The notes beneath the pieces are model-generated. The model was given only the letters and a program-made list of their open reading frames with translations. It searched no databases and was not told the origin of the DNA. This document shows, piece after piece, positions 24,105-32,598 of a stretch of 64,000 bases of DNA. Source of the stretch: Blastococcus sp. DSM 46786 (GTDB lineage: Bacteria; Actinomycetota; Actinomycetes; Mycobacteriales; Geodermatophilaceae); contig NZ_FOAO01000010.1 in the NCBI RefSeq assembly GCF_900109665.1, positions 39,295 through 103,294 on the forward strand. The letters run 5' to 3'. Made by a program: the position numbers and the translations under genes. Each line of letters opens with the position of its first letter. The first letter of the stretch is position 1.

Positions 24105-24860
24105 ATGCGTGCCCGCCGCCAGCTCGTGCTCCGGGTGGGCGCGGCCGGGCTGAGCCTGCTGCTGCTGGCCGGCTGCACCGACGACCAGCGGCAGCCCGGT
24201 GAACCGGTCACGGAGGACGACGCCGCCGTCCTCGCCGAGCTGCTGCACCTCAACCACGAAGAGGGCGGCGCGGACTTCGTCGTCACCGTCCCCTTCGCCG
24301 ACGAGGCGGTGCTCACGCTCACCGGTCAGATCGACTTCCGCCGCCAGGTCGGCCAGGCCCAGGCGGTCACCGTGGTCGGCAGCGAGGACCGGGACACCCG
24401 CACCCTCTTCTTCGACCGCGACGACCTCTGGGCCGGTGACGTGCCGGGGCTGGCCGAGGCGCTCGCCGCCGACGGGGCGCCGGAGGCGGCGTACCTGCGC
24501 CGGACGCTGTCGTCCGGGGAAGGGGAGCCGCCGCTGCTCGACGTCCTGGTACAGGTGCTGCAGAACCTCGCCGCGGAGCGACCCGACCGGCCAGCGGCGT
24601 TCCTGGACGGCCCGTACCGCTGGCAGGGGGAGCAGGCCGTCGACGGCCGCCCGGCCACGGTCTACCGGCTCCGCGACGAGCGCACGGTCGCGATCGACGA
24701 CTCCGACCGCACGCTGGTGCAGTACCGGACCCCGCTGGGCGGCGTGGAGGTGACGGTGACGCTGGCCGAGCACGGGACCCGCCGGCTCGCGCTGCCGACG
24801 GCGGAGGAGACGGCCGAAGCCGCGGACCACCCGGAGATCGCGGAGGCGTTCGGCATCTAG
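24105..24860 (+). CDS. predicted lipoprotein of unknown function
   Basis: 251 residues. A signal peptide ends in LLLLAGC with Cys24 as the lipidated residue. The mature part has no recognised domain; it reads as an alpha/beta fold with many Asp/Glu residues (DRDDLWAGDVPGLAEAL, GPYRWQGEQAVDGRPATVYRLRD, TVALDDSDRTL-like strands), loosely like LprG/LppX-type proteins, but the match is too weak to assign. Probably anchored to the outer face of the plasma membrane. It lies between two strong stem-loops, so it is probably transcribed alone. Confidence 0.7.
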   Translation: MRARRQLVLRVGAAGLSLLLLAGCTDDQRQPGEPVTEDDAAVLAELLHLNHEEGGADFVVTVPFADEAVLTLTGQIDFRRQVGQAQAVTVVGSEDRDTRTLFFDRDDLWAGDVPGLAEALAADGAPEAAYLRRTLSSGEGEPPLLDVLVQVLQNLAAERPDRPAAFLDGPYRWQGEQAVDGRPATVYRLRDERTVAIDDSDRTLVQYRTPLGGVEVTVTLAEHGTRRLALPTAEETAEAADHPEIAEAFGI

Positions 24861-24889
24861 GGCGGGGGACGTCACCGCCGGCGGAGAAG

Positions 24890-24928
24890 CGGGAAGGGGC
24901 GGCCTCTTCCCCAGACCGCCCCTTCCCG
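24890..24928. terminator. stem-loop between convergent genes
   Basis: CGGGAAGGGGCGG (24890-24902) and CCGCCCCTTCCCG (24916-24928) are perfect complements. It lies between the lipoprotein gene and the converging YqgE gene and can serve both. Confidence 0.75.
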
Positions 24929-24986
24929 GGTCAATTCCTACCAGACGACGCCGGATCGCGCTGCCCGACACGTGCCGCGAGGGACG

Positions 24987-25649
24987 TCAGTTGGCGGTGG
25001 GGTCCGCTGTCGCGCTCGAGAGGACCGCCAGGCGACCGCGCTGCCGGCCCATCACCCGGCGCCAGAGCTCGAGACCGGAGAGGGCGCTGAGCACGTCGCC
25101 GGGGCGGCTCGGCACGCAGGCCCACGCGCCCTCGGCGAGCTCCCCGACCAGCTGCCCGGGTGACCAGCCCGCGTAGCCGGCGAAGACCCGCAGGCCCGAC
25201 AGCCGCCCGGCAAGCGCGTCCGGGTCCCCGTCGAGGTCGACCAGGTGCACGTCGCCGGCCACGGGGCGCAGACCGGGGACCGCAGCCTCGGCCGACGCCG
25301 TCGCCAGGCAGAGCGCCGTGTCGGTCTCGCACGGCCCGCCGACGTGGAAGACCCCCGGCTCCACCGCCAGGTCGCACCACCCGGGCAGCACGTCGCGGAT
25401 CTCGACCTGGCTGGGCTGCCCCAGCACCACGCCCAGCGTGCCGGTGTCGGAGTGGTCGAGGACGTAGACCACCGCGCCGGCGAACGTGGGTTCGGTCAGC
25501 GCCGGCATCGCCACGAGGAGGGCGCCGGCCCGCACGTCGTCGAGGGAGCCGACCGACAGCGGGGGGACCGCACCGGCGCGACGGCGGCCGGTCGCGGGCC
25601 GCGCGGGCGGACCGGATTCGGGCTCGGGCGGGGGAGGCACCGACGACAT
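24987..25649 (-). CDS. YqgE/AlgH (DUF179) family protein
   Basis: 220 residues, of which about 190 form the YqgE/AlgH fold: GALLVAMPALTEPTFAGAVVYVLDHSD, GTLGVVLGQPS, FHVGGPCETDTALCLA, and RVFAGYAGWSPGQLVGEL. The first ~30 residues are a polar, Pro-rich extension. AlgH was described as a regulator of alginate synthesis in Pseudomonas, but the molecular role of the family is not known. It is divergent from the transporter gene. Confidence 0.85.
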   Translation of the reverse strand: MSSVPPPPEPESGPPARPATGRRRAGAVPPLSVGSLDDVRAGALLVAMPALTEPTFAGAVVYVLDHSDTGTLGVVLGQPSQVEIRDVLPGWCDLAVEPGVFHVGGPCETDTALCLATASAEAAVPGLRPVAGDVHLVDLDGDPDALAGRLSGLRVFAGYAGWSPGQLVGELAEGAWACVPSRPGDVLSALSGLELWRRVMGRQRGRLAVLSSATADPTAN

Positions 25650-25741
25650 CCTCCCCAGTGTGCCCCACCTCGGCGCCCGGGGCAGTGCCCCCGGCGCGCG
25701 CGGGAGGAGGGACGGCGGCTGCTGCTCGTAGGGTGACGCGC

Positions 25742-27013
25742 GTGGCCGGGGCGGGGACGACGGTGCGCGGCCTCCTCGAGCGCCGGGACTTCCGCCGGCT
25801 GCTCGGCACCCGGCTGCTGTCGCAGTTCGGCGACGGCGTCTTCCAGGCCGCGCTGGCCGGCACGGTGCTGTTCAACCCGCAGCGCGCCGCCGACCCGGTC
25901 GACGTCGCCGCGGGCTTCGCCGTCCTGCTGCTGCCGTACTCCGTCGTCGGGCCCTTCGCCGGCGTCTGGCTGGACCGCTGGAGCCGGCGCCAGGTCCTGC
26001 TGCGAGCCAACGTGCTGCGCGCGGGGCTCGTGGCCGTGGTGGCCGCACTCGTGGTGGCGGGCGTGCAGGGGCCGGGCTTCTACGTCGCCGGGCTCGCCGT
26101 CTTCTCGGTCAACCGGTTCGTGCTGGCCGCGCTGTCCGCCGGGCTGCCGCACACCACCGAGGAGTCCTCGCTGGTGACGGCGAACGCCCTGTCGACGACG
26201 GCGGGCGCCGTCGCCGCGGTGGTGGGGGGCGGTGCCGCGCTGGCGCTGCTGCAGCTGACCGGGTCCGACGACGCCGGGTACGGCGCGGTGGCCCTGTCCT
26301 CCGCCCTGCCCTACCTCGCGGCCGCGGCGGTCGTCGCCGGGTTCACGCGCGCATACCTGGGGCCCGACCACGTCGCCCGCACCGCGCGGTTGCCGGCACG
26401 GGAGGTGGTGGCCGGGATGGCCGCCGGGGCCCGCCACGCCTGGGCGCACCCGCCGGTCGCCGCCGCGCTCACCGCCATCGGGCTGCACCGCATCTGGTTC
26501 GGCCTGCTCACGCTGATGACGCTGCTGCTCTACCGCAACACGTTCGTCGACGGGACGGGTGCCTTCCCCGGCGGGCTGGTGGGGCTCGGTCAGGTGGTCG
26601 CGGCGATCGCCGCGGGCACGCTCACCGCCGCCGCCGTGACGCCACCGGTCGTGCGCCGCATCGGCACGGTGCGCTGGATCGGCCTCCTGCTGACCGTCGG
26701 CGGGCTGCTCCAGGCCGCGCTCGGCCTGCTGCTGCAGCCCCCGGCCGCCGTGCTGGCCGGCTTCGTCCTCGGCCTGCTGGGCCAGGGCGTCAAGATCTGC
26801 GTCGACGCCACGCTGCAGGAGTCGATCGACGACGACCACCGGGGCCGGGTCTTCTCCGTGTACGACACCCTCGTCAACGTCGGCTTCGTCGCCGCGCTGG
26901 TGGCCGGGGCGTTCGCACTGCCGGAGTCGGGGGTCTCGCGGCCGGCGCTCGCCGTCGTGGGCGTGGGCTACGTCGCTACCGCGCTGCTGCACGCGCGCAT
27001 GAGACGCCGCTGA
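25742..27013 (+). CDS. major facilitator superfamily transporter
   Basis: 423 residues with about twelve hydrophobic segments. The MFS loop 2-3 motif appears as GVWLDRWSRRQVLLRAN, and N-terminal LSQFGDGVFQAALAG is typical of the MFS_3/EntS-like group. A second conserved loop DDHRGRVFSVYDTLVNVG lies near residue 365. GTG 25742 follows GGGTGACGC and begins the conserved segment; an upstream open frame is antisense to yqgE. Substrate unknown; drug or siderophore export is common in the group. Confidence 0.85.
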   Translation: MAGAGTTVRGLLERRDFRRLLGTRLLSQFGDGVFQAALAGTVLFNPQRAADPVDVAAGFAVLLLPYSVVGPFAGVWLDRWSRRQVLLRANVLRAGLVAVVAALVVAGVQGPGFYVAGLAVFSVNRFVLAALSAGLPHTTEESSLVTANALSTTAGAVAAVVGGGAALALLQLTGSDDAGYGAVALSSALPYLAAAAVVAGFTRAYLGPDHVARTARLPAREVVAGMAAGARHAWAHPPVAAALTAIGLHRIWFGLLTLMTLLLYRNTFVDGTGAFPGGLVGLGQVVAAIAAGTLTAAAVTPPVVRRIGTVRWIGLLLTVGGLLQAALGLLLQPPAAVLAGFVLGLLGQGVKICVDATLQESIDDDHRGRVFSVYDTLVNVGFVAALVAGAFALPESGVSRPALAVVGVGYVATALLHARMRRR

Positions 27014-27025
27014 GCCGTCCGGGGC

Positions 27026-27991
27026 TCAGAGCTCGGGCACGCAGGGCCCCTGGCCGAGCGCGGTGAGACCGGTGCGGTCGCCGTCGGCGAAGTCGGGGAC
27101 GGCGCGCCGGGCCTCCGGGTACATGAGCTCCCGGTCGTCGTCCACGTGCGAGAGCCCGACCAGGTGCCCGAGCTCGTGCAGGAGCACCGAGCGGAGGGCG
27201 GTCGCGCCGCCGGGCTCGGCCAGCAGGTCCGGCGCCTGGCCGGCGTCCAGGGTGACCGTGCCGGTCACGTAGACGCGCGGGCCGTCGCCGAGGGAGACCG
27301 CGGTGCTCCCCGCCGCCCCGACGACGTCGCCGGCGAGCGTGGGGTCCTCGGCCTCGGTCTGCCAGCCGATGAGCACGGGTGCCCAGCGGTCCCCGTAGCG
27401 GTCGGGCTGGAACGGGGCGCGCTCCCCGCCCATGGGCTCGTCGGTGGGGCCGTCGTAGACGAACCGGAGGCCGGTCTCCGCACCGATCCGCGCCACGGCC
27501 TCGTGCACCAGCGCCTCGGTGCCCGGGGGTGCGGCGTCGGGGCGGAGCACGTAGCGGATCTCGCGGCAGGGGTCGTAGGCGACCGGGGTCACACCGTCCT
27601 CCTGCAGCGCCGCGTAGGCGTACGACCCGGCGACCGCCGGGGGCAGCGGGGGGCGGCCCAGGGGCGTCGCCGCGCCCGAGGGGGTCGGCCGGTCCGTGGG
27701 CCGCGCGGGGACGGCGGGGGACAGTGGGGCGGCCGCACCGGGTGCGGCCGGCGCCTCCGCCCACGGCCACGCCGGGGGATCGGCGAGGACCGCGCCGCCC
27801 ACCACGGCCGCGACGACGAGCGGGACCCCCCACCGGCCGCGGCGCCCGCGCCGGGGGGCGGGCAGGGGTGCGGACGACGCGGGACCGGGGGCGCCGGCGA
27901 GCTCGTCGAGCAGCCACTGCGGGGTCCGGCCGGACGCGGACACGGGCAGCCGGACGGTGTCTTCGGGGGGCTCCGGGCGCACACCGGTCAT
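27026..27991 (-). CDS. membrane-anchored matrixin-like zinc metalloprotease
   Basis: 321 residues. A cytoplasmic N terminus with many Pro/Asp residues, one transmembrane helix (WGVPLVVAAVVGGAVLA, about residues 52-68), a Pro-rich linker, then a metzincin domain: HELGHLVGLSH near residue 270 supplies three zinc-binding His and the catalytic Glu, and the Met-turn is in ELMYPEA. The active site would face outside the cell. It is 49 bp after pcnA on the same strand. Substrate unknown. Confidence 0.78.
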   Translation of the reverse strand: MTGVRPEPPEDTVRLPVSASGRTPQWLLDELAGAPGPASSAPLPAPRRGRRGRWGVPLVVAAVVGGAVLADPPAWPWAEAPAAPGAAAPLSPAVPARPTDRPTPSGAATPLGRPPLPPAVAGSYAYAALQEDGVTPVAYDPCREIRYVLRPDAAPPGTEALVHEAVARIGAETGLRFVYDGPTDEPMGGERAPFQPDRYGDRWAPVLIGWQTEAEDPTLAGDVVGAAGSTAVSLGDGPRVYVTGTVTLDAGQAPDLLAEPGGATALRSVLLHELGHLVGLSHVDDDRELMYPEARRAVPDFADGDRTGLTALGQGPCVPEL

Positions 27992-28040
27992 GTCGGCACC
28001 GTCGTCCCCCTCCTGGAGCCGGCCCGCTCCGTCCGGGTGG

Positions 28041-29612
28041 TCAGCCCTGGCGGGCGGCCCACCACGCCCGCAGCGCGGCCTCGGCGTCGTCGCGCTCCAG
28101 CGGCCCCCGTTCGAGCCGCAGGTCCTTGAGGAACCGCCAGGCGGCACCGACCTCGGGGCCTGGACCCAGACCCAGGAGCTCCATGATGGCGTTGCCGTCC
28201 AGGTCGGGGCGAACCCGCGCCAGGTCCTCCTGCGCGCCCAGCTCGGCGATCCGCTGCTCGAGCGAGTCGTAGGTCGCCGACAGCGCCGCGGCCCGCCGCT
28301 TGTTGCGGGTGGTCGAGTCCGACCGTACGAGCTTGTGCAGCCGGGGGAGCAGGTCACCGGCGTCGGTGACGTACCGGCGGACGGCGGAGTCGGTCCACTG
28401 CCCGTCCCCGTAGCCGTGGAAGCGCAGGTGCAGGAAGGTGAGCCGCGCGACCGCCTCGACCACGTCCTTCGGGTAGCGGAGCGCGGTCAGGCGCTTGCGC
28501 ACCAGCTTGGCGCCGACGATCTCGTGGTGGTGGAACGACACCCGGCCGCGCGGCTCGTGCCGGCGGGTCGCGGGCTTGCCGATGTCGTGCAGCAGCGCGG
28601 CCAGCCGGAGCACGAGATCCGGCGACCCCGCCTCCGAGTCCGCCTTCTCCAGGTCGATGGCCTGGTCGAGGACCGTCAGCGAGTGGGCGTAGACGTCCTT
28701 GTGCTGGTGGTGCTCGTCGATCTCCATCCGGAGCGCCGACAGCTCCGGGAGCACCACGTCGGCCAGGCCGGTCGAGGTGAACAGCTCCAGCGCCGCGCGC
28801 GGGGCGTCCTGCAGCAGCGTCTTGGACAGCTCCGCCTGGACGCGTTCGGGGGTGATCCGGGCCAGCTCGCCGGCGAGGGAGGACATCGCGGCGAGGACCT
28901 CCTCGTCCGGCGCCAGGCCGATCTGGGCGACGAACCGGACGGCGCGGAGCATGCGCAGCGGGTCGTCGGCGAAGGACTCGACGGCGGGGGCGGGGGTGCG
29001 CAACCGCTTCGCCAGCAGGTCGCCCAGCCCGCCGAAGGGATCGGTCACCGCGCGGTCCGGCCCGAGGGACACGGCCATCGCGTTCACGGTGAAGTCCCGC
29101 CGGGCCAGGTCGTCGGTGAGCGAGTTCCCCCACGCGACCTCGGGGTTGCGGGAGGTGCGGTCGTACCGGTCGGCCCGGAAGGTGGTGATCTCGACGCGCA
29201 TCCCGCCGAGGTCGGCGCCCACGGTGCCGAAGGCGATGCCGGTGTTCCACGTGGAACGGGCCCAGCCGCGCAGCACCTCCAGCACCTGCTCCGGACGGGC
29301 GTCCGTGGTGACGTCGAGGTCCCCGGGGACGCCCGGACCCCCGGCGGCCGCGGCGAGCAGGGCGTCGCGCACCGAGCCCCCGACCAGGTGGGCCTCGAAG
29401 CCGGCGGCGGCGAACCGCTGCCCGAGCTCGATGAGCACGGGGGAGACGTCCACCAGCTTGCGGACGGTCTCCTGGACGGCCGGGGGCACCGGCTCCGGCT
29501 CGGGTCGGCTCGGCGGGGTGGCGGACACGACGAGCCAGCGTAGTGCGGGCGGAGGAATGACCCGGTCGGGCTCCGCGTCCCGGTCCGGCCGGCTGCCCGC
29601 GTCCTGGCTCAC
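28041..29612 (-). CDS. pcnA: CCA tRNA nucleotidyltransferase
   Basis: 523 residues from a GTG at 29612 preceded by AGGGG; a GTG at 29528 would give 495 residues and start nearer the conserved part. The head domain has LVGGSVRDALL and the catalytic DLDV acids, followed by RDFTVNAMAV and the RFVAQIG/LRAVR segment. The C-terminal half is an HD domain (LLHDIGKPATR, HHHEIVGAKLV). It adds or repairs the 3' CCA of tRNAs. The gene order pcnA then divergent NUDIX matches mycobacteria. A parS-like site lies within the gene. Confidence 0.92.
   Translation of the reverse strand: MSQDAGSRPDRDAEPDRVIPPPALRWLVVSATPPSRPEPEPVPPAVQETVRKLVDVSPVLIELGQRFAAAGFEAHLVGGSVRDALLAAAAGGPGVPGDLDVTTDARPEQVLEVLRGWARSTWNTGIAFGTVGADLGGMRVEITTFRADRYDRTSRNPEVAWGNSLTDDLARRDFTVNAMAVSLGPDRAVTDPFGGLGDLLAKRLRTPAPAVESFADDPLRMLRAVRFVAQIGLAPDEEVLAAMSSLAGELARITPERVQAELSKTLLQDAPRAALELFTSTGLADVVLPELSALRMEIDEHHQHKDVYAHSLTVLDQAIDLEKADSEAGSPDLVLRLAALLHDIGKPATRRHEPRGRVSFHHHEIVGAKLVRKRLTALRYPKDVVEAVARLTFLHLRFHGYGDGQWTDSAVRRYVTDAGDLLPRLHKLVRSDSTTRNKRRAAALSATYDSLEQRIAELGAQEDLARVRPDLDGNAIMELLGLGPGPEVGAAWRFLKDLRLERGPLERDDAEAALRAWWAARQG
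29244..29257. promoter_or_regulatory. parS-like site inside pcnA
   Basis: GTTCCACGTGGAAC, identical to the sites at 18908, 44071 and 58171. It encodes S-T-W-N of the nucleotidyltransferase head domain, so the palindrome is kept within coding sequence. Confidence 0.75.
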
Positions 29613-29731
29613 CGCACCCCTGACGACCAGGTGACCTGATCATCATCCCCGCGCTCCGGTCCGCTCCTCGTTCGCTGGCGCTCCCTGCGATGCTCCCGGG
29701 GCTGTCGCCGGGCGCGCGCTACCCTCCTGAC

Positions 29732-30208
29732 ATGGCTGGGACGGGCGGGCGAGGGCGCCCGGGCCGCCGGCTGCGCCGGGTCGACGAGACCTCCGCCGGG
29801 GGCCTGGTGGTGGCCGACGACGGCGTGACCGGGCCCCGTGCCGCCCTGATCGGCCGCACCGATCGCCGCGGTCGCCTCCTCTGGTCGCTGCCCAAGGGGC
29901 ACATCGAGGCGGGCGAGACGCCCGAGGACACCGCCGTCCGCGAGGTCGCGGAGGAGACCGGCATCATCGGCGAGGTCGTCGCACCGCTGGGGATCATCGA
30001 CTTCTGGTTCGTCGCCGAGGGCCGCCGCGTGCACAAGACCGTGCACCACTTCCTCCTGCGCGCGGTCGGCGGTGCCCTCTCCGACGCCGACGTCGAGGTC
30101 ACCGAGGTCGCCTGGGTGCCGCTGGAGGAGCTCAGCACCCGGCTGGCGTACGCCGACGAGCGTGCCCTGGTCGAGCGCGCCCCCGGACTCCTGGCCGACA
30201 GCGCGTGA
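29732..30208 (+). CDS. NUDIX hydrolase (MutT4-like by position)
   Basis: 158 residues with a complete Nudix box: GHIEAGE, then REVAEETGI, which bind the metal ion used to split a nucleoside-diphosphate-X bond. A basic N terminus ([19 protein letters not shown]) precedes the fold. ATG 29732 lies before the conserved part; an in-frame start at 29690 is possible. Its place between pcnA and the large secreted protein equals mutT4 (Rv3908). The substrate is not predictable from sequence. The stop overlaps the next start (GTGA). Confidence 0.88.
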   Translation: MAGTGGRGRPGRRLRRVDETSAGGLVVADDGVTGPRAALIGRTDRRGRLLWSLPKGHIEAGETPEDTAVREVAEETGIIGEVVAPLGIIDFWFVAEGRRVHKTVHHFLLRAVGGALSDADVEVTEVAWVPLEELSTRLAYADERALVERAPGLLADSA

Positions 30209-32598
30209 CCCGGCCGGCTGCCACCCGAGCCGGTGGCCGCCCCGCCGCCGCTACCGCCCGGCAGGGCACCGTCCGGCGCGCGGTCGCGCTCGTCCCGCTG
30301 CTGTCGGGCGCCCTCGTGCTCGGCGGGCCGCTCCTCGCGCCGGCGACCGTCCTCGCCCCGGCGGCCGCGGCACCCGCACCGACCGCACCGGACGGGACCA
30401 CCACCTCCGCCGACCGGCCGGTGCGCATCGACGTGGCCCGCTTCGAACCCCGCACGGTCACGCCGGGCGCACTGATCACGGTCACCGGCACGCTGACCAA
30501 CACCGGGCCGGACCTCATCACCGGCCTGACCGCCCGGCTGCAGCGCGGCGACGTCCTCACCGCGCGGCCCGATTTGGCCGACGCCGTCAGCGACCCCGAC
30601 CCCGCGACCACCGTGCAGCCGCCCTTCGCCGCCTTGCCCGGCGCGCTCGCCCCCGGCGGCAGCGTGGAGTTCAGCTACACGATCGACTCCGCCGAGCTGC
30701 GCCTGGAGCAGGACGGCGTGTACCCGGTGCTGTTCAACGTCAACGGCACCGTCGACGGCGACCAGGAGCGCCGGGTCGGCGAACTGGCCACCTTCCTGGT
30801 CCAGCAGCCGGTCGTGCCCTCCTCGCGGACGACGGTGGCCTGGCTGTGGCCGCTGTCCGAGCCCAGCCACCGCGACGCCTCCGGCGACTTCGTCGACGAC
30901 GGGCTCGCCGAGGCCGTGAGCGAGGGCGGCCGGCTCGACCGCGCGCTGGCCGTGGTGGAGCGGCTGCCCGGTGGCCAGCCCGGGGCCGAGCCGGGTGCGC
31001 CGCCCGCCGCACCGCTGCCGGTCACGCTGGCCATCGACCCCGCCCTCGTGGAGGAGCTGGCCCGCATGGCCGCCGGGCCCTACGCCGTCGACGGGGTCGC
31101 CGGCGCCGGGACGGGCACCGAGGCGGCGCGGGCGTACCTCGACCGGCTGCGCGCGGTGGTGGCCACCCGCCCGGTCGTGGCGCTGCCCTACGGCGACGTC
31201 GACGCCGACGGGCTGCAGGCCGCCGGGATGCCCGCCGTTCTCACCCGCAGCCTGCCCGGGACCCCGGACGGCACGGCGCAGGACCCGCCGGGTCCGCCGC
31301 CGGTCACCGAGGCCCCGGCCGTCGACGGGGCGACCCCGCCACCCGAGCCGGCGGCCGCCACCGGTGCCGGGGCGGAGATAATCGCCGACGTCCTGGACGT
31401 CACCCCCATCACCGACCTGGCCTGGTCCCCGGACGGGTCCTACGACGCCGCGACCCTCGGCACGCTGCGCGCCGGGGGCATCGACCAGGTCGTCCTGGGC
31501 AGCGGTGCGCTCACCGACGGCGATTCCGCCGTGGGCCTGGACGGCTCGGACGCCGTCGCCCGCAGCTCGGTGCCGGTCGGTGACGGGGCGCTGGACGTGC
31601 TCGTGGCCGACCCGACGCTGAGCGCCGTCGTCGGCGCCGCCGAGGTCGTGCAGGGCGGGCCCCGCATCGCCGAGCAGCGCTACCTCGCGGAGTTGGCCGC
31701 CCTGACCCTGCAGGCCCCGCCGGGGAGCGAGCAGACGGTGCTGGTGGCTCCACCCCGCGACCTCGAGGCGGAGCTGGAGGGGGCCGGCGCGATGATCGCC
31801 GACACGGCCGGCCTGCCCTGGCTCCAGCCCGGCAGCGTGACCGACCTCGGTGCCGCACCGCCGGCCGACGCCGGGACGCTCGCCGCCCCCGGCGAGGAGA
31901 CCGCGCTCGACCCGGCCGGGCTGGCGGTCCTCGGCGAAGCGGTCGCCGCCCGGGAGGAGCTCGCCGACGCGATCCCCGCGGACGCCGACCTGGCGCTCCA
32001 GCCCTACGACGCCGGCATCGCCCGCGCCTCCTCCGTGCTCCGCCGCGACGACCCCGAGGAGTTCGTGGCCGCCGCCCTCGACGCGCGGGCCACGATGGAC
32101 CGTTTGCAGGAACGGGTCACCGTCGTCGCGCCGGCCGACGGCACCTACAGCCTTGCCTCCAGCGATGCCCCGCTGGTGCTGACGGTGGACAACCCGCTGC
32201 CGTTCCCCGTGGACGTCCGGCTGCGGGTCGACCCCCCGGCCAACGGCGGGCTCGCCGTCGGCGACATCGGGGTGCAGACGCTCGCGCCCGAGCAGCGCAC
32301 CACCCTCCAGGTGCCCACCGAGCTGCGCCGCTCCGGTGGCTTCACCGTGACCGCGCAGGTGACGACCCCCGCGGGCAGCCCGCTGGGCGACAGGGTCGAG
32401 ATGCAGGTGAAGAGCACCGCCTACGGGCCGATCTCCCTGTCCATCACGATCGGCGCCGCCTCGCTGCTCGCGCTGCTGTTCCTGCGCCGCCTCGTGCACT
32501 TCCTGATCCGGCGGCGCCGGAGCACCGCGGCGGGCGACGCCGGCGCCGGCCCGTCGTCCCCGGCCCTCTCCCCCGCGCCCACCCGGAGCCCGGTGTGA
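30205..32598 (+). CDS. large secreted/membrane protein, DUF6049-like (Rv3909 position)
   Basis: 797 residues. A signal peptide ([19 protein letters not shown]) leads into extracytoplasmic domains: a beta-sandwich ([27 protein letters not shown]), a long alpha/beta region that recalls polysaccharide deacetylase-like folds without visible catalytic residues ([27 protein letters not shown]), a second beta-sandwich, and a C-terminal transmembrane helix ([25 protein letters not shown]) with a basic tail. Homologues sit directly before murJ in actinobacteria. Coupled by four-base overlaps with the NUDIX gene and murJ. Role unknown; a wall-synthesis function is inferred from context. Confidence 0.82.
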   Translation: MTRPAATRAGGRPAAATARQGTVRRAVALVPLLSGALVLGGPLLAPATVLAPAAAAPAPTAPDGTTTSADRPVRIDVARFEPRTVTPGALITVTGTLTNTGPDLITGLTARLQRGDVLTARPDLADAVSDPDPATTVQPPFAALPGALAPGGSVEFSYTIDSAELRLEQDGVYPVLFNVNGTVDGDQERRVGELATFLVQQPVVPSSRTTVAWLWPLSEPSHRDASGDFVDDGLAEAVSEGGRLDRALAVVERLPGGQPGAEPGAPPAAPLPVTLAIDPALVEELARMAAGPYAVDGVAGAGTGTEAARAYLDRLRAVVATRPVVALPYGDVDADGLQAAGMPAVLTRSLPGTPDGTAQDPPGPPPVTEAPAVDGATPPPEPAAATGAGAEIIADVLDVTPITDLAWSPDGSYDAATLGTLRAGGIDQVVLGSGALTDGDSAVGLDGSDAVARSSVPVGDGALDVLVADPTLSAVVGAAEVVQGGPRIAEQRYLAELAALTLQAPPGSEQTVLVAPPRDLEAELEGAGAMIADTAGLPWLQPGSVTDLGAAPPADAGTLAAPGEETALDPAGLAVLGEAVAAREELADAIPADADLALQPYDAGIARASSVLRRDDPEEFVAAALDARATMDRLQERVTVVAPADGTYSLASSDAPLVLTVDNPLPFPVDVRLRVDPPANGGLAVGDIGVQTLAPEQRTTLQVPTELRRSGGFTVTAQVTTPAGSPLGDRVEMQVKSTAYGPISLSITIGAASLLALLFLRRLVHFLIRRRRSTAAGDAGAGPSSPALSPAPTRSPV

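Noticed and set aside
29553..29578. GGAAT followed after 18 bases by GTC, near match to a SigR promoter
   Set aside because: The -10 element is GTC and not GTT, and the site lies within pcnA on the opposite strand to any nearby gene start.
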